A stretch of 64,000 bases of DNA from Acetobacteraceae bacterium (GCA_031291725.1 JARLIM010000025.1:1-64000); one strand, 5' to 3'; counted from the stretch's first letter, positions 8,169 through 17,627 are shown. The notes: generated by a model from the sequence alone, not told the origin. Translations and numbers: made by a program.

Positions 8169-9566
8169 CTACGCCGCCGCGAGAAGAGCGACGAGATCCG
8201 CAGCCTTGGTCAGGCTCTCGGCATTCATCACCGCCTGCACAATCCGCTCCACCTGCACCGCATCGCACCGCTTGCTGGCGAGTTTGCGGAATTTGGCGAT
8301 CACGTCCTCGGCTGTGGCGAAGGAATGCTCGCTGCCGCGTGGGGATTCGACGGTTTCCTCCATCACGGTGCCATCCGACAGCGTCAGCCGCACGCGCACC
8401 ATGTGGCGATACGCCTTGCCGCGTGCGGTGATGGCGGGGTCTTCGGCCACGCTGACTTTGCGCGAGACGCGGATGCGCTCGGCATCGGTGACCTTCTCCT
8501 CGGTGAATTGCTCCACGAACACATCGCCATCGAGCAGCAGCGTCGCCACGCAATAGGGCAGATTGAGCTGGGCGGATGTGAGGCCCTGCGGCTCATAGCG
8601 CCAACCGACGTGATCCATCGTCACTTGCGAGCCATGCACGACGATGCTGGCCACCTCGGCCTCGGTGAACGGGCGACGGGCCTGCATGCGGCGCAGCGCA
8701 TCGAGCGTGGTGTGGTTGGAGCCGACGCAGGAATAGAATTTCAGTGCAATCCGCAGCGTCTCCCACTGCGTGCCGAGCCCGGCGGTGAGTTCGTCGCGGT
8801 TGAAGCGGTCGGTGGAGCGGGAGAAGGTGGTGCAGAAGCCGCCATATTCGTTTTCGAACACATCGACGATGCCGGTGAAGCCACGCGCGGCGAGCAATGC
8901 GCCATAGAGACCGCTTTGCGACGAGCGCCCGGCATGCATGCGCTTGACCATCGCACCGAACTGCGCCGCCATCAGCCCCGCCGATTGCGTGCCGGCGATG
9001 CCGAGTGCATGCACGGTCTGCTCCGGCGACAGACGCAGCGCGCGCGCCGCACCGGAGGCCGCCGAGAACACGCCCACGGTTGCGCCGGAATGCCAGCCCT
9101 GGCCGATATGTTCCTGCCCCATGCACATGCCCACGCGCGGGCCGATTTCATAGCCAGCCACAGCGGCGGCCAGGAAATCGCGCCCAGACATCCCCGGTCG
9201 CATCTCCGCCACCGCCAACAGCGCAGGCAGTGTGACCGCCCCCACATGCAGCACGCCCACGCGATGGACATCATCCAACTCGAAGCCCTGCACCTGCGTG
9301 CCATTGACCAGGGCTGCATGCGGGGCGGACAGCTTGTGGCCGGTGCCCCAGATTGTGCAGGCGGTGGAGGTATCGGTTTCGGCCAAGGTGTCGAGCAGAA
9401 TGCGACTCCATGGCAGGTCGCTGGCGTAGAGCGCGCAGCCGAGGCTGTCGAGAATGAGCAGTTTGATCCGCGCGATCACCGTGGCCGGAATGTCGTCATA
9501 GGCAAGGCCCGCGACGAAATCGGCGATACCGCGCGTGTAGGTGTTGGCGGAGACATGGGCATCCAT
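8169..9566 (-). CDS. MmgE/PrpD family protein
   Basis: About 465 residues of the MmgE/PrpD family, which contains 2-methylcitrate dehydratase, cis-aconitate decarboxylase and iminodisuccinate epimerase. The N-terminal half begins TRGIADFVAGLAYDDIP and carries DSLGCAL and the HVGAVTLPALLAVAE segment; the C-terminal part has PYCVATLLLDGD, usual for the family. No prpB, prpC or acnD gene is near, so a methylcitrate role is not supported and the family call is safer. I chose the ATG at 9566; an ATG at 9608 would add 14 residues. It converges on the importer operon, whose substrate it may help degrade. Confidence 0.85.
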   Translation of the reverse strand: MDAHVSANTYTRGIADFVAGLAYDDIPATVIARIKLLILDSLGCALYASDLPWSRILLDTLAETDTSTACTIWGTGHKLSAPHAALVNGTQVQGFELDDVHRVGVLHVGAVTLPALLAVAEMRPGMSGRDFLAAAVAGYEIGPRVGMCMGQEHIGQGWHSGATVGVFSAASGAARALRLSPEQTVHALGIAGTQSAGLMAAQFGAMVKRMHAGRSSQSGLYGALLAARGFTGIVDVFENEYGGFCTTFSRSTDRFNRDELTAGLGTQWETLRIALKFYSCVGSNHTTLDALRRMQARRPFTEAEVASIVVHGSQVTMDHVGWRYEPQGLTSAQLNLPYCVATLLLDGDVFVEQFTEEKVTDAERIRVSRKVSVAEDPAITARGKAYRHMVRVRLTLSDGTVMEETVESPRGSEHSFATAEDVIAKFRKLASKRCDAVQVERIVQAVMNAESLTKAADLVALLAAA

Positions 9567-9610
9567 CTTGGGTATCCGTTCAGTGCAACATTGCGTTGTC
9601 GTTGACATTG

Positions 9611-9630
9611 CCGGGCGCTCGATCGCCCGG
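9611..9630. repeat. Short hairpin in the divergent prpD-like/ilvE control region
   Basis: CCGGGCG (9611-9617) and CGCCCGG (9624-9630) can pair around a six-base loop. It lies in the 261-base gap between two divergent genes, where both promoters must be. I did not find a convincing -35/-10 pair or a known operator in the gap. Confidence 0.35.
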
Positions 9631-9827
9631 GGATAGGAAACATGATCGGCCGGCTTGCCGTTCTGGGATGAATGACGCAGGAATGGTTGCCAAACAAGCC
9701 AAGATGGATCATCGGGGCTGGTCCGCATGCGCAGGGCTGAAAACAAGGCAAAAGCCAGTGCCAGCGGATACGTTTGGATCTAAACTCTGCGCCCAACGAC
9801 ATAAACCCAGTCACCGAGGACGGTATC

Positions 9828-10916
9828 GTGGACCAAAAATGGCTGTTCGCTTCGAGCAAGCACCCCAACCCGACGCCCGCCGCCGATATTGCGGCAGCGA
9901 TTGAAAATCCGGGGTTTGGGACTGTTTTCTCGGACCACATGATCACCGTTCAATGGACCGAGGCCCAGGGCTGGCACGATGCGAGGCTGGAAGATCGCAA
10001 GCCGTTCCAGATCGATCCGGCGGCCGCCGTGCTGCATTATGCCCAGGAAATCTTCGAGGGTCTGAAGGCCTATCAGCTCGCCGACGGCACGGTGGCGCTG
10101 TTCCGCCCGGAACAGAACGCCCGCCGCTTCATCAAATCCGCCGAACGTCTGGCGATGGCCCCGGTGCCGGAGAGCCTGTTCCTGCAGGCGGTGGAGACGC
10201 TGGTGCGCTCCGAGAAGGCATGGATTCCGGGCGGCGAAGGCAGCCTGTATATCCGGCCGTTCCAGTTCGCCTCCGAGACGTTCCTGGGCGTGCGTCCGTC
10301 GCATAAATACACGTTCTGCGTCATCGCCTCGCCGGTTGGCCCGTATTTCAAGGGTGGCCAGAAGGCGATCACCGTGTGGTCCACCGACACCTATACCCGC
10401 GCCTCCGCCGGTGGCACCGGCTCGGCCAAATGCGGCGGCAATTATGCCAACTCGCTGCTGGCGCAAGCCGAGGCAAGCCAGAATGGCTGCGATCAGGTGG
10501 TCTTCCTCGACGCGGCGGAACATCGCTGGATCGAAGAACTGGGCGGCATGAACATCTTCTTCGTGCTGGATGACGGCGCGCTGGTCACGCCGCCGCTGGC
10601 TGGCACGATCCTGCCCGGCATCACGCGCTCCTCGGTGATCGAGCTGGTGCGCGAGGAAGGCGGCACAGTGCATGAGCGGCCATACAGCTTTCCCGAATGG
10701 CAGGCGGATTGCCAATCCGGCCGCGTCAAGGAAGCCTTTGCCTGCGGCACGGCGGCGGTGATCTCGGCCATCGGCAAGGTGCGCTATCCGGGCGGCGAAT
10801 TCGTCATCGGCGACGGCGATTCCGGTGCGACCACCAAGCGCATCCACAGCCTGCTGACCGGCATTCAGCGCGGCAAGATCGCCGACACGCATGGCTGGGT
10901 GCACCGCGTGGCCTGA
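9828..10916 (+). CDS. ilvE: Branched-chain-amino-acid aminotransferase
   Basis: A 362-residue PLP enzyme of fold type IV that transfers the amino group between glutamate and the 2-oxo acids of leucine, isoleucine and valine. The PLP lysine is K201 in GSAKCGGNYANS. Other family marks are HYAQEIFEGLKAY near residue 70 and LPGITRSSVIEL, the phosphate-binding loop. I chose the GTG at 9828 because GAGGA sits at a good distance before it; an upstream TTG at 9774 would add 18 poorly conserved residues. It is a single-gene unit that ends in its own terminator at 10948. Confidence 0.95.
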   Translation: MDQKWLFASSKHPNPTPAADIAAAIENPGFGTVFSDHMITVQWTEAQGWHDARLEDRKPFQIDPAAAVLHYAQEIFEGLKAYQLADGTVALFRPEQNARRFIKSAERLAMAPVPESLFLQAVETLVRSEKAWIPGGEGSLYIRPFQFASETFLGVRPSHKYTFCVIASPVGPYFKGGQKAITVWSTDTYTRASAGGTGSAKCGGNYANSLLAQAEASQNGCDQVVFLDAAEHRWIEELGGMNIFFVLDDGALVTPPLAGTILPGITRSSVIELVREEGGTVHERPYSFPEWQADCQSGRVKEAFACGTAAVISAIGKVRYPGGEFVIGDGDSGATTKRIHSLLTGIQRGKIADTHGWVHRVA

Positions 10917-10947
10917 CGCGGCAATGCGGTTTGTTGACAGCGTAGAC

Positions 10948-10980
10948 GGGGTCTCGATCGCAATCGGGGCCCCTTTTTCT
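10948..10980 (+). terminator. Rho-independent terminator of ilvE
   Basis: A hairpin from GGGGTCTCGAT (10948-10958) to ATCGGGGCCCC (10963-10973), with two G-U pairs and a four-base loop, is followed directly by TTTTTCTT. It begins 32 bases after the ilvE stop. Confidence 0.85.
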
Positions 10981-11132
10981 TGCCTGTGTCTTCTTGCCTG
11001 TGTCGAGCGGCGCGATGTGTGACTGATATCGATCAGGGCGGCGAATTTGTCGGTTCGAGCGACGCGCGAGCACCCGGCTGAGACCATGAATGTCTCAAGC
11101 ACCTCACCCAGATATATTCGCCATATGTAAGA

Positions 11133-11155
11133 CAAGCCACCCGCCGACGGGCTTG
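11133..11155 (-). terminator. Possible terminator of tRNA-Glu
   Basis: On the minus strand CAAGCC and GGCTTG (11150-11155 and 11133-11138) can pair, with CCCG and CGGG stacked inside. A short pyrimidine stretch (TCTT) follows. It lies 17 bases beyond the tRNA 3' end. The stem is good but the T-run is poor. Confidence 0.45.
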
Positions 11156-11171
11156 AAGGGCTTGAAAAGAT

Positions 11172-11247
11172 TGGCATCCCGTACGAGATTCGAACTCGTG
11201 TCGCCGCCGTGAAAGGGCGGTGTCCTAGGCCTCTAGACGAACGGGAC
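11172..11247 (-). tRNA. tRNA-Glu (anticodon TTC)
   Basis: A 76-base cloverleaf including an encoded CCA. The acceptor stem is GTCCCGT with ACGGGAT (one G-U pair at the end) and G as discriminator. The D arm has TCGTCTAGAGGCCTAGGA, the anticodon stem CCGCC/GGCGG encloses CTTTCAC, and the T arm carries GTTCGAATC. It lies 53 bases downstream of recJ on the same strand and may share its transcript. Confidence 0.97.
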
Positions 11248-11300
11248 GCAGGCCCTGCCCAATGGGCAGGGCGGCTGAATAGGCGAGGTAGAGAGGCGGG

Positions 11301-13097
11301 TCAAGCGCTGTCAGCCAAAGAAGCATCAATAATTGTGAATCCCAGACTCACCCGCCCCTGCCAGGTCTCGGGTCGCAGCGAGCCCGCCACGTGCAAAGCC
11401 GCGCCATCCCTGGATAAAAGCGTTTTGGCCAGTGCAGATTCGCCCGCTCGGAATAAAACCGATTTCAGACGACCGCCGCCCTCGCCTTCCAGAAAAACCC
11501 GCAGCGTGTTGCCTTCGCGGCCGATTCGTTCGGCGAATCCAACGCGCACGCGCGGCAGCACCAGCACCGGCTCGGGATTGCCCGCGCCAAACGGGGCCAT
11601 GCGTTGAATCTGTTCAGCGAGTTCCATCGTGCAGCCCGCCAAGGACACCGCGCCCTCCACCGCCAAATCCGCGGCCGCAGGCAGCGCGCTGGCGGCGGCG
11701 AGGCGGTCGTCGAGAAAGGCGTGGAAGGCGGACAGGTCGCGTTCCAGCAGACCGAACCCCGCCGCCATGCTGTGGCCGCCGCCTTGCGTCAGCAGGCCAT
11801 GCGCGCGGGCGGCGATGATGGCGGCACCGAGATCGATCCCCGGCACCGAGCGGCCAGAGCCCTTTGCCACGCCGTCTGTGATGGCGGCGACACAGGCCGG
11901 GCGGTTGAAATGCTCTTTGATCCGCCCGGCGACGATGCCCACCACGCCGACATGCCAGGATGTGCCCGACACCAGCACGCAGGCATGGCCGGCATCGATC
12001 TGGCGCTGCGCCTCGGCCATCGCGGGGTCGAGAATATCGGCCTCCACCGTCTGGCGGGTGCGGTTGATGCTGTCGAGCGTGGCGGCAAGACGTTGGGCTT
12101 CGATTTTATCGTCGGTGACGAGCAGACGCAGGCCAAGATCGGCCTCGCTGATCCGCCCGCCCGCATTGATGCGCGGGCCGAGCGCCCAGCCGAGGCTCAT
12201 GGCGGAGGGCGCCTCGTTGACCTTGGCGGCGTCGAGCAAGGCGGACAGGCCGGCACGGTCGCGACGGGCGAGCACTTTCAGACCGGTGGCGACGAAGGCG
12301 CGGTTGAGGCCGTGCAGCGGCATCACGTCACACACCGTGGCCAAGGCCACCATGTCGAGCAAGGCCCGCAGATCGGGTTCGGCGCGAGTGGCGAAGAAGC
12401 CCTGGCGACGCAGGGTGCGATGCAGTGCCACCGCCGCCATGAACGCCACACCGGCGGCACAGAGGCTGCGCAGGCCGGAGCTGTCGTCAGGCCGGTTCGG
12501 GTTCACCAGCGCCGCCACGCGCGGCATCTCCCCCTGTGCCGCGTGATGGTCGAGCACGACGCAATCGGCCAGACCCTCCAGCGTGGCGAGCACCGGGGCC
12601 GCAGCGGTGCCGCAATCGACGAGGACGATCAATGTGGCACCCTGCTGCCACAGGCCGCGCAAGGCGGGCGCGTTGGGGCCGTAGCCCTCGCTGAGGCGGT
12701 CGGGAACGTAGGAGATGACCTTGCAGCCCAATTGCCGCAGCACACGGGCCATGATGGCGCCGCTGCACGCCCCATCGACGTCGTAATCGCCGAAGACGGC
12801 AACAATCTCGCCGGTCCGCACGGCATGGGCGAGACGCTCGGCGGCGGCGTCCATGTCGACAAGACAGGACGGGTTGGGCATCAGGGCGCGCAGGGTAGGT
12901 TCGAGGTAATCCTGCACCTGATCCACCCCAAGACCACGCAATGCCAGCAGACGACCGAGCAATTCGGGCGCGTTGAGGCGTTGCGCGATGGCGTGGGCGA
13001 TGCGGGGTTCCGGCTCACGCCACGTCCATCGGCGCCCGGAGAGGCTGGAGGCCACTCCGAGTGCCAGGGACGATGCAGGCTTTAGCTCGGCGTCCAC
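11301..13097 (-). CDS. recJ: Single-stranded-DNA-specific exonuclease RecJ
   Basis: A 598-residue 5'-3' single-strand DNA exonuclease used in recombination, base excision and mismatch repair. The DHH phosphoesterase motifs are present: GDYDVDG at 103-109, VLVDCGTA near 160 and LDHH at 182-185. The DHHA1 domain shows GPRINAGGRISEADLG near 290 and the C-terminal OB domain ends in VSLGFTIIDAS. Length fits the family. The start is a GTG at 13097 that lies inside the end of glpX, a 16-base overlap in another frame, so translation may be coupled. It is the last protein gene of the aminotransferase-hom-glpX-recJ run. Confidence 0.95.
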   Translation of the reverse strand: MDAELKPASSLALGVASSLSGRRWTWREPEPRIAHAIAQRLNAPELLGRLLALRGLGVDQVQDYLEPTLRALMPNPSCLVDMDAAAERLAHAVRTGEIVAVFGDYDVDGACSGAIMARVLRQLGCKVISYVPDRLSEGYGPNAPALRGLWQQGATLIVLVDCGTAAAPVLATLEGLADCVVLDHHAAQGEMPRVAALVNPNRPDDSSGLRSLCAAGVAFMAAVALHRTLRRQGFFATRAEPDLRALLDMVALATVCDVMPLHGLNRAFVATGLKVLARRDRAGLSALLDAAKVNEAPSAMSLGWALGPRINAGGRISEADLGLRLLVTDDKIEAQRLAATLDSINRTRQTVEADILDPAMAEAQRQIDAGHACVLVSGTSWHVGVVGIVAGRIKEHFNRPACVAAITDGVAKGSGRSVPGIDLGAAIIAARAHGLLTQGGGHSMAAGFGLLERDLSAFHAFLDDRLAAASALPAAADLAVEGAVSLAGCTMELAEQIQRMAPFGAGNPEPVLVLPRVRVGFAERIGREGNTLRVFLEGEGGGRLKSVLFRAGESALAKTLLSRDGAALHVAGSLRPETWQGRVSLGFTIIDASLADSA

Positions 13098-14065
13098 GTC
13101 TTCATGTCGAAGTTATGGAAGGCTTCGACGAAGCGGACGGTGCCGGATTTGCTGCGCATGACGATGGAGTGCGTGACGGCGGCATGCGGCATGCGGCGAA
13201 CACCTTTGAGCATGGTGCCGCCGGTGACGCCGGTGGCGGAGAACATCACGTCCCCGCTGGCCATGTCGGTGATGCTGAGCTTCTGATGCGGATCGGCCAG
13301 CCCCATGGCGATGGCGCGTTGCATCTGGGTGTCGTCCTCATAGATCAGACGACCCTGCATCTGGCCATCGACGCAGCGCAGAGCGGCGGCGGCAAGCACG
13401 CCTTCAGGTGCGCCACCCCAGCCGAGATAGATGTCCACCCCGGTTTCCGGCATGGTGGTGGCCATGACGCCGAACACATCGCCATCGGAGAGCAGCATCA
13501 CGCGCGCGCCGACCTCGCGGCATTTGGCGATGATCTCCTTGTGGCGGTCACGGTCGAGCACACAGGCGGTGAGTTCGGAGATGTCGCATTTCTTGGCTTT
13601 TGCCAGATTGCGCAGATTTTCGATCACGCCGGCGTCCAGATCCACCACGCCCTGCGGCAGACCGCCGCCGACGGCGATCTTGTCCATATAGACGTCCGGC
13701 GCGTGCAGGAACTTGCCTTTTTCGGCCAATGCCAGCACGGCCAGCGCGTTCGGGCCGGCCTTGGCGGTGAGGGTGGTGCCTTCGAGCGGATCGACGGCGA
13801 TGTCCATCTCGGGGCCGCCAGCGCCGACCTTCTCGCCGATATAGAGCATCGGCGCTTCGTCCATCTCACCTTCACCGATCACCACGGTGCCATCGATGCC
13901 CACGCTGTCGAACGCGCGGCGCATGCCTTCGACGGCGGCACCGTCGGCTTCGTTCTTCTGGCCCTTGCCGATCCAGTGCGAGGCGGCCAGAGCGGCGGCT
14001 TCGGTCACACGGACCAGTTCCATGGCGAGGTTGCGGTCTGTTTTCTTTTCGACGTCGTTGGCCAC
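13082..14065 (-). CDS. glpX: Class II fructose-1,6-bisphosphatase
   Basis: A 327-residue GlpX-type phosphatase of gluconeogenesis that removes the 1-phosphate of fructose-1,6-bisphosphate with Mn2+ or Mg2+. The metal-site segments IGEGEMDEAPM (near residue 60) and VDPLEGTTL (near 90) are intact, as is SDGDVFGVMAT near 190. I start it at GTG 14065, which follows GAGGAG by about seven bases; a TTG at 14080 is also in frame. It sits between hom and recJ, beginning 11 bases after the hom stop. This order seems to be conserved in related bacteria, as far as I recall. Confidence 0.95.
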   Translation of the reverse strand: MANDVEKKTDRNLAMELVRVTEAAALAASHWIGKGQKNEADGAAVEGMRRAFDSVGIDGTVVIGEGEMDEAPMLYIGEKVGAGGPEMDIAVDPLEGTTLTAKAGPNALAVLALAEKGKFLHAPDVYMDKIAVGGGLPQGVVDLDAGVIENLRNLAKAKKCDISELTACVLDRDRHKEIIAKCREVGARVMLLSDGDVFGVMATTMPETGVDIYLGWGGAPEGVLAAAALRCVDGQMQGRLIYEDDTQMQRAIAMGLADPHQKLSITDMASGDVMFSATGVTGGTMLKGVRRMPHAAVTHSIVMRSKSGTVRFVEAFHNFDMKTWTPS

Positions 14066-14076
14066 GGTGCGTCTCC

Positions 14077-15369
14077 TCAAGCAGATTCGATACGGATCAG
14101 TGCAGGCGGTTCCAGCACAGTCTCAAGGGCTGCGATACGGGCGATTGCTTGCCGCATGGCACTTTCTTTGGTCTCGTGGGTCACAATCACGACAGGCACC
14201 GCCTCGCCCGGTGCGCGTCCGCGTTGCAGCATCGATCCCATCGACACCCCGGCATCGCGCAACGCGGCGGTGACGTCGGCGATCACACCCGGACGATCCA
14301 CCACCATCAGGCGCAGGTAATAGGCACCCACATGGCTGTCCATGCCGACGGACGGCACCGAGGAGAGCGCGCCGGAGCCGGCACCCCAGACCGGCGTGGC
14401 GCGGCCACGGGCGATGTCGATGATGTCGGCGACCACGGCGGAGGCGGTGGGGCCAGCGCCGGCCCCTCTGCCCTCCAGCATGACGCGGCCGACGAAATCG
14501 CCCTCGGCGACGACGGCATTGAAGACGCCATCCACGCGGGCGATCGGGCTGGCCTGCGGCACCATACAGGGATGCACGCGCGCGGAAATGCCCGCCTCGG
14601 TCTGCCGGGCGATGCCGAGCAGCTTGATGCGGAAGCCGAGTTCGGTGGCAAAGGCGATGTCCACCGCCGAGACGTGGCGAATGCCTTCCACATGCACCGC
14701 ATCGAAGGCCACCGGGCGACCGAATGCCAGGGCCGCCAGGATGGCGAGCTTGTGGGCGGCGTCGATGCCGTCAATGTCGAAGGAGGGATCGGACTCGGCA
14801 TAGCCGAGCTTCTGCGCATCGGCCAGCACATCGGCGAATTCGCGCCCACGCTCCCGCATGACGGTGAGGATGTAGTTGCAGGTGCCGTTGAGAATGCCGG
14901 CCACGCGGGAGATGCGGTTGCCCGCAAGCCCTTCACGCAGCGACTTGATCACCGGAATACCGCCGGCCACCGCCGCCTCGAAGGCCAGCGTGGCGCCGGT
15001 TTTCTCCGACAGGGCGGCCAGATCGGCGCCATGCACGGCCATCAGCGCCTTGTTGGCCGTCACCACCGGCTTGCCGGCGGCCAAAGCGGCCTCGACCAGA
15101 CGACGCGCCGGACCATCGGAGCCGCCGATGACCTCGACGATCACATCAACAGAGGGATCATTGGCCAGCGCCACCGGATCGTCGAACCAGCGCAGACCAT
15201 CGAGTGCCAGACCGCGATCGCGGGTGCGGTCACGCGCGGAGACGGCGGTGACCGCAATCGGGCGGCCGGCGCGGGCGGAGATGATGTCGGCGTTGCGGCG
15301 CAGCATGTCCAGCACGCCACCGCCGACGGTGCCCAGGCCCGCAAGGCCCACCGAAAGCGGGCGGCTCAT
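14077..15369 (-). CDS. hom: Homoserine dehydrogenase
   Basis: A 430-residue NAD(P)-dependent enzyme that reduces aspartate semialdehyde to homoserine on the way to threonine and methionine. The Rossmann motif GLGTVGGG is at residues 11-18. The catalytic domain has VTANKALM and GILNGTCNYIL. A C-terminal ACT domain (from about residue 350, YYLRLMVVDRPGVIADV) indicates feedback control, usually by threonine. Its ATG shares four bases with the stop of the upstream aminotransferase, so the two are translationally coupled. Confidence 0.96.
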   Translation of the reverse strand: MSRPLSVGLAGLGTVGGGVLDMLRRNADIISARAGRPIAVTAVSARDRTRDRGLALDGLRWFDDPVALANDPSVDVIVEVIGGSDGPARRLVEAALAAGKPVVTANKALMAVHGADLAALSEKTGATLAFEAAVAGGIPVIKSLREGLAGNRISRVAGILNGTCNYILTVMRERGREFADVLADAQKLGYAESDPSFDIDGIDAAHKLAILAALAFGRPVAFDAVHVEGIRHVSAVDIAFATELGFRIKLLGIARQTEAGISARVHPCMVPQASPIARVDGVFNAVVAEGDFVGRVMLEGRGAGAGPTASAVVADIIDIARGRATPVWGAGSGALSSVPSVGMDSHVGAYYLRLMVVDRPGVIADVTAALRDAGVSMGSMLQRGRAPGEAVPVVIVTHETKESAMRQAIARIAALETVLEPPALIRIESA

Positions 15370-16607
15370 GCCGACACCGCCTGTTCGGATGGCTCTTCCA
15401 CCGGCGTTTCTGACGTGGTGGGGCCGGCATTGTCCTGTTGCAGGAAGCCCTTGATGTTGCGCAGGGCCTGACGCAGGCGCTGGGTGTTCTCCACAAAGGC
15501 GATGCGCACATGGGTGTCGCCGTATTCGCCGAAGCCGATGCCCGGCGCCACGGCCACTTTCGCCTTGGCCAGCAGCAGCTTGGAGAATTCGACGGAGCCG
15601 AGATGGGCGAAGCGATCCGGGATCGGCGCCCAGGCGAACATCGAGCCATCGGGGATCGGCACATCCCAACCGGCGGAGTGCAGCCCCTTGATGATCACGT
15701 CGCGGCGTTCCTTATAGAGCGCGCGCATCTCGGCCACGCAATCCTGCGGCCCGTTCAGGGCTGCGGTGGCCGCGATCTGGATCGGCGCGAAGGCCCCGTA
15801 ATCGAGATAGGATTTGATCCGGGTGAGCGCATTGATCAGGCGCGGATTGCCGGCGGCAAAGCCCATGCGCCATCCCGGCATCGAGTAGGTTTTGGACAGC
15901 GAGGTGAATTCCACCGCGATGTCCTTGGCCCCTTCGATCTCCAGGATCGAGGGCGGAATATGGTCGCCGAAATAGATTTCCGAATAGGCGAGATCGGACA
16001 TGATCCAGATCTCATGCTTGCGGCAGAATTCGACGATCTTTTTGTAGAAATACAGATCGGCCAGATACGCCGTCGGGTTGGAGGGGAAGTTGACGATCAG
16101 CGCCGTGGGCTTGGGCACGGAATGGCGCACGGCGATGTCGAGCGCTTCCAGCATCCGCTCATCGGGCGTGGCCGGGATGGAGCGCACCGAGGCACCGGCG
16201 ATGATGAAGCCGAATTGATGGATCGGGTAGGACGGGTTGGGCACCAGGATGGTGTCGCCGGGCGAGGTGATGGCGGCGGCGAGGTTGGCCAGCCCCTCTT
16301 TCGAGCCGAGGGTTGCGACAACTTCGGTTTCAGGGTCGAGCTTCACGTTGAAGCGGCGCTGATAGTAATTCGCCAACGCCTTGCGCAGGCCGGGAATGCC
16401 CTTGCTCATCGAATAGCGATGGGTGCGCGGATCCTGCACGGCTTCGACCAGCTTGGCCACGATATGCGGCGGCGTGGCGCTGTCCGGGTTGCCCATGCCG
16501 AGATCGATAATGTCCTCACCGGCGGCACGATAGGCGGCCTTGGCCTTGTTGACCTCAGCGAACACATATGGCGGCAGGCGGCGGATACGGTGAAACTCTT
16601 CGGGCAT
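15366..16607 (-). CDS. alaC: Aminotransferase, AlaC / LL-diaminopimelate-type class I
   Basis: A 413-residue class I/II PLP aminotransferase. The N-terminus FHRIRRLPPYVFAEVNKAK and the DLGMGNPD segment are typical of AlaC (YfdZ) alanine transaminases, a group often labelled LL-diaminopimelate aminotransferase. The PLP lysine is in SLSKTYSMPGWR near residue 240. About 30 residues at the C-terminus (from QQDNAGPTTSE) are extra and low in complexity. It is the first gene of the hom-glpX-recJ operon; glutamate-pyruvate transamination fits a general amino-acid role. The exact substrate pair is not certain. Confidence 0.88.
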   Translation of the reverse strand: MPEEFHRIRRLPPYVFAEVNKAKAAYRAAGEDIIDLGMGNPDSATPPHIVAKLVEAVQDPRTHRYSMSKGIPGLRKALANYYQRRFNVKLDPETEVVATLGSKEGLANLAAAITSPGDTILVPNPSYPIHQFGFIIAGASVRSIPATPDERMLEALDIAVRHSVPKPTALIVNFPSNPTAYLADLYFYKKIVEFCRKHEIWIMSDLAYSEIYFGDHIPPSILEIEGAKDIAVEFTSLSKTYSMPGWRMGFAAGNPRLINALTRIKSYLDYGAFAPIQIAATAALNGPQDCVAEMRALYKERRDVIIKGLHSAGWDVPIPDGSMFAWAPIPDRFAHLGSVEFSKLLLAKAKVAVAPGIGFGEYGDTHVRIAFVENTQRLRQALRNIKGFLQQDNAGPTTSETPVEEPSEQAVSA

Positions 16608-16649
16608 AGTCGCGATTCCAGAACGGCGTGAAGGGTAAAAGGGGGAAGT

Positions 16650-17627
16650 CTACTCGGTCAGTTGCGCCGAAGCGCCGCTGCCCTGAGCCTCTGCGCCGAT
16701 GCGCAGCGCCGAGGGGGGTACACCGACATTGGTCAGATAAGACGCAACCGCGCGGGCCCGACCAAGAGCAAGCTCAAGCCCGGCCGCCTGTGTCTTGGCG
16801 TCGGCGCTGTCTACGTCACCAAAGCCCGTGACCTCAATGCTGTGAATGCCGCGCGTGCGGGCAAACACCTTCAGGATGGCCAGATCGTCACCGGTGAGCA
16901 TGTCCGACCCCGGCGCGAAGCCGATGCGCACGAAGGCGCTGTTGACCGCACTTTGCACGGTGGAATCCGCCACCGGAGCCGACGGCGCAGCAATCGACGA
17001 CGTGTCTGTCGGCGCGGCAGGCGGCGGCGTCGGTGCGGTCACGGCTGGGGCGGATAACAGCCCGGTCGATGGCGGCGGCGCGCTGGCCATTGCCGGCAGG
17101 CTGGCCACCGGCACGGCCGGGGTGGCCATTGCGGGATTGGCCGGAATCGTCCTGGCTGGCTTGACCGAAGCGGCAGGCTTCACCGCCTGTGCCGCATCCG
17201 CCGCCGGCTTGACAGGCGCCGGACGCCGCACCGGCGGCTGCGCCTTGGTCGCCGACAGCGAGGCCCCCATGCCGTCATCGTCACCCGCCGCTAAAATCGG
17301 GGCTGGTGGCGGTGCCGCCGGTGGGAGCGGATCGACCTTGGATTCGTATTGCGCGTTGGCGCGGTCGGCCACCAATTTTTGCGCCAATGTGGCCCGCGCG
17401 GCCTGATCCGGTGGCGGCGGGGCGGCGGGGACGGTGGACAGGTTCGGATAGGGCGCGTTGGCCTGTGGCATCGCCGGACGCGGCTGGGCAATCGCCCCAC
17501 CCTCGGCATTGTGCAGCGCATCCACCGGGTTGGCGGTGGACTGGGCAAAGCTGGGGCGGGCCGCGATCAGGCAGCAACACAGCAGCGCGGGCATGGCGAG
17601 CGCCATCCGGGAGGAAACAAGGTTCAT
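16650..17627 (-). CDS. OmpA-family (peptidoglycan-binding) secreted protein
   Basis: About 325 residues: a signal peptide (MNLVSSRMALAMPALLCC and on to FAQS), a long linker rich in Ala and Pro (residues about 35-240), then a C-terminal OmpA-like domain. The domain starts near VRIGFAPGSDMLTGDDLA and ends with GRARAVASYLTNVGV and LRIGAEAQGSG, which matches the shape of OmpA peptidoglycan-binding folds although the usual NRRV motif is changed to GRAR. It probably anchors an envelope structure to peptidoglycan. The long frame upstream to 17873 is not supported. It is divergent from phaC across 191 bases in which I see no clear operator. Confidence 0.75.
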   Translation of the reverse strand: MNLVSSRMALAMPALLCCCLIAARPSFAQSTANPVDALHNAEGGAIAQPRPAMPQANAPYPNLSTVPAAPPPPDQAARATLAQKLVADRANAQYESKVDPLPPAAPPPAPILAAGDDDGMGASLSATKAQPPVRRPAPVKPAADAAQAVKPAASVKPARTIPANPAMATPAVPVASLPAMASAPPPSTGLLSAPAVTAPTPPPAAPTDTSSIAAPSAPVADSTVQSAVNSAFVRIGFAPGSDMLTGDDLAILKVFARTRGIHSIEVTGFGDVDSADAKTQAAGLELALGRARAVASYLTNVGVPPSALRIGAEAQGSGASAQLTE

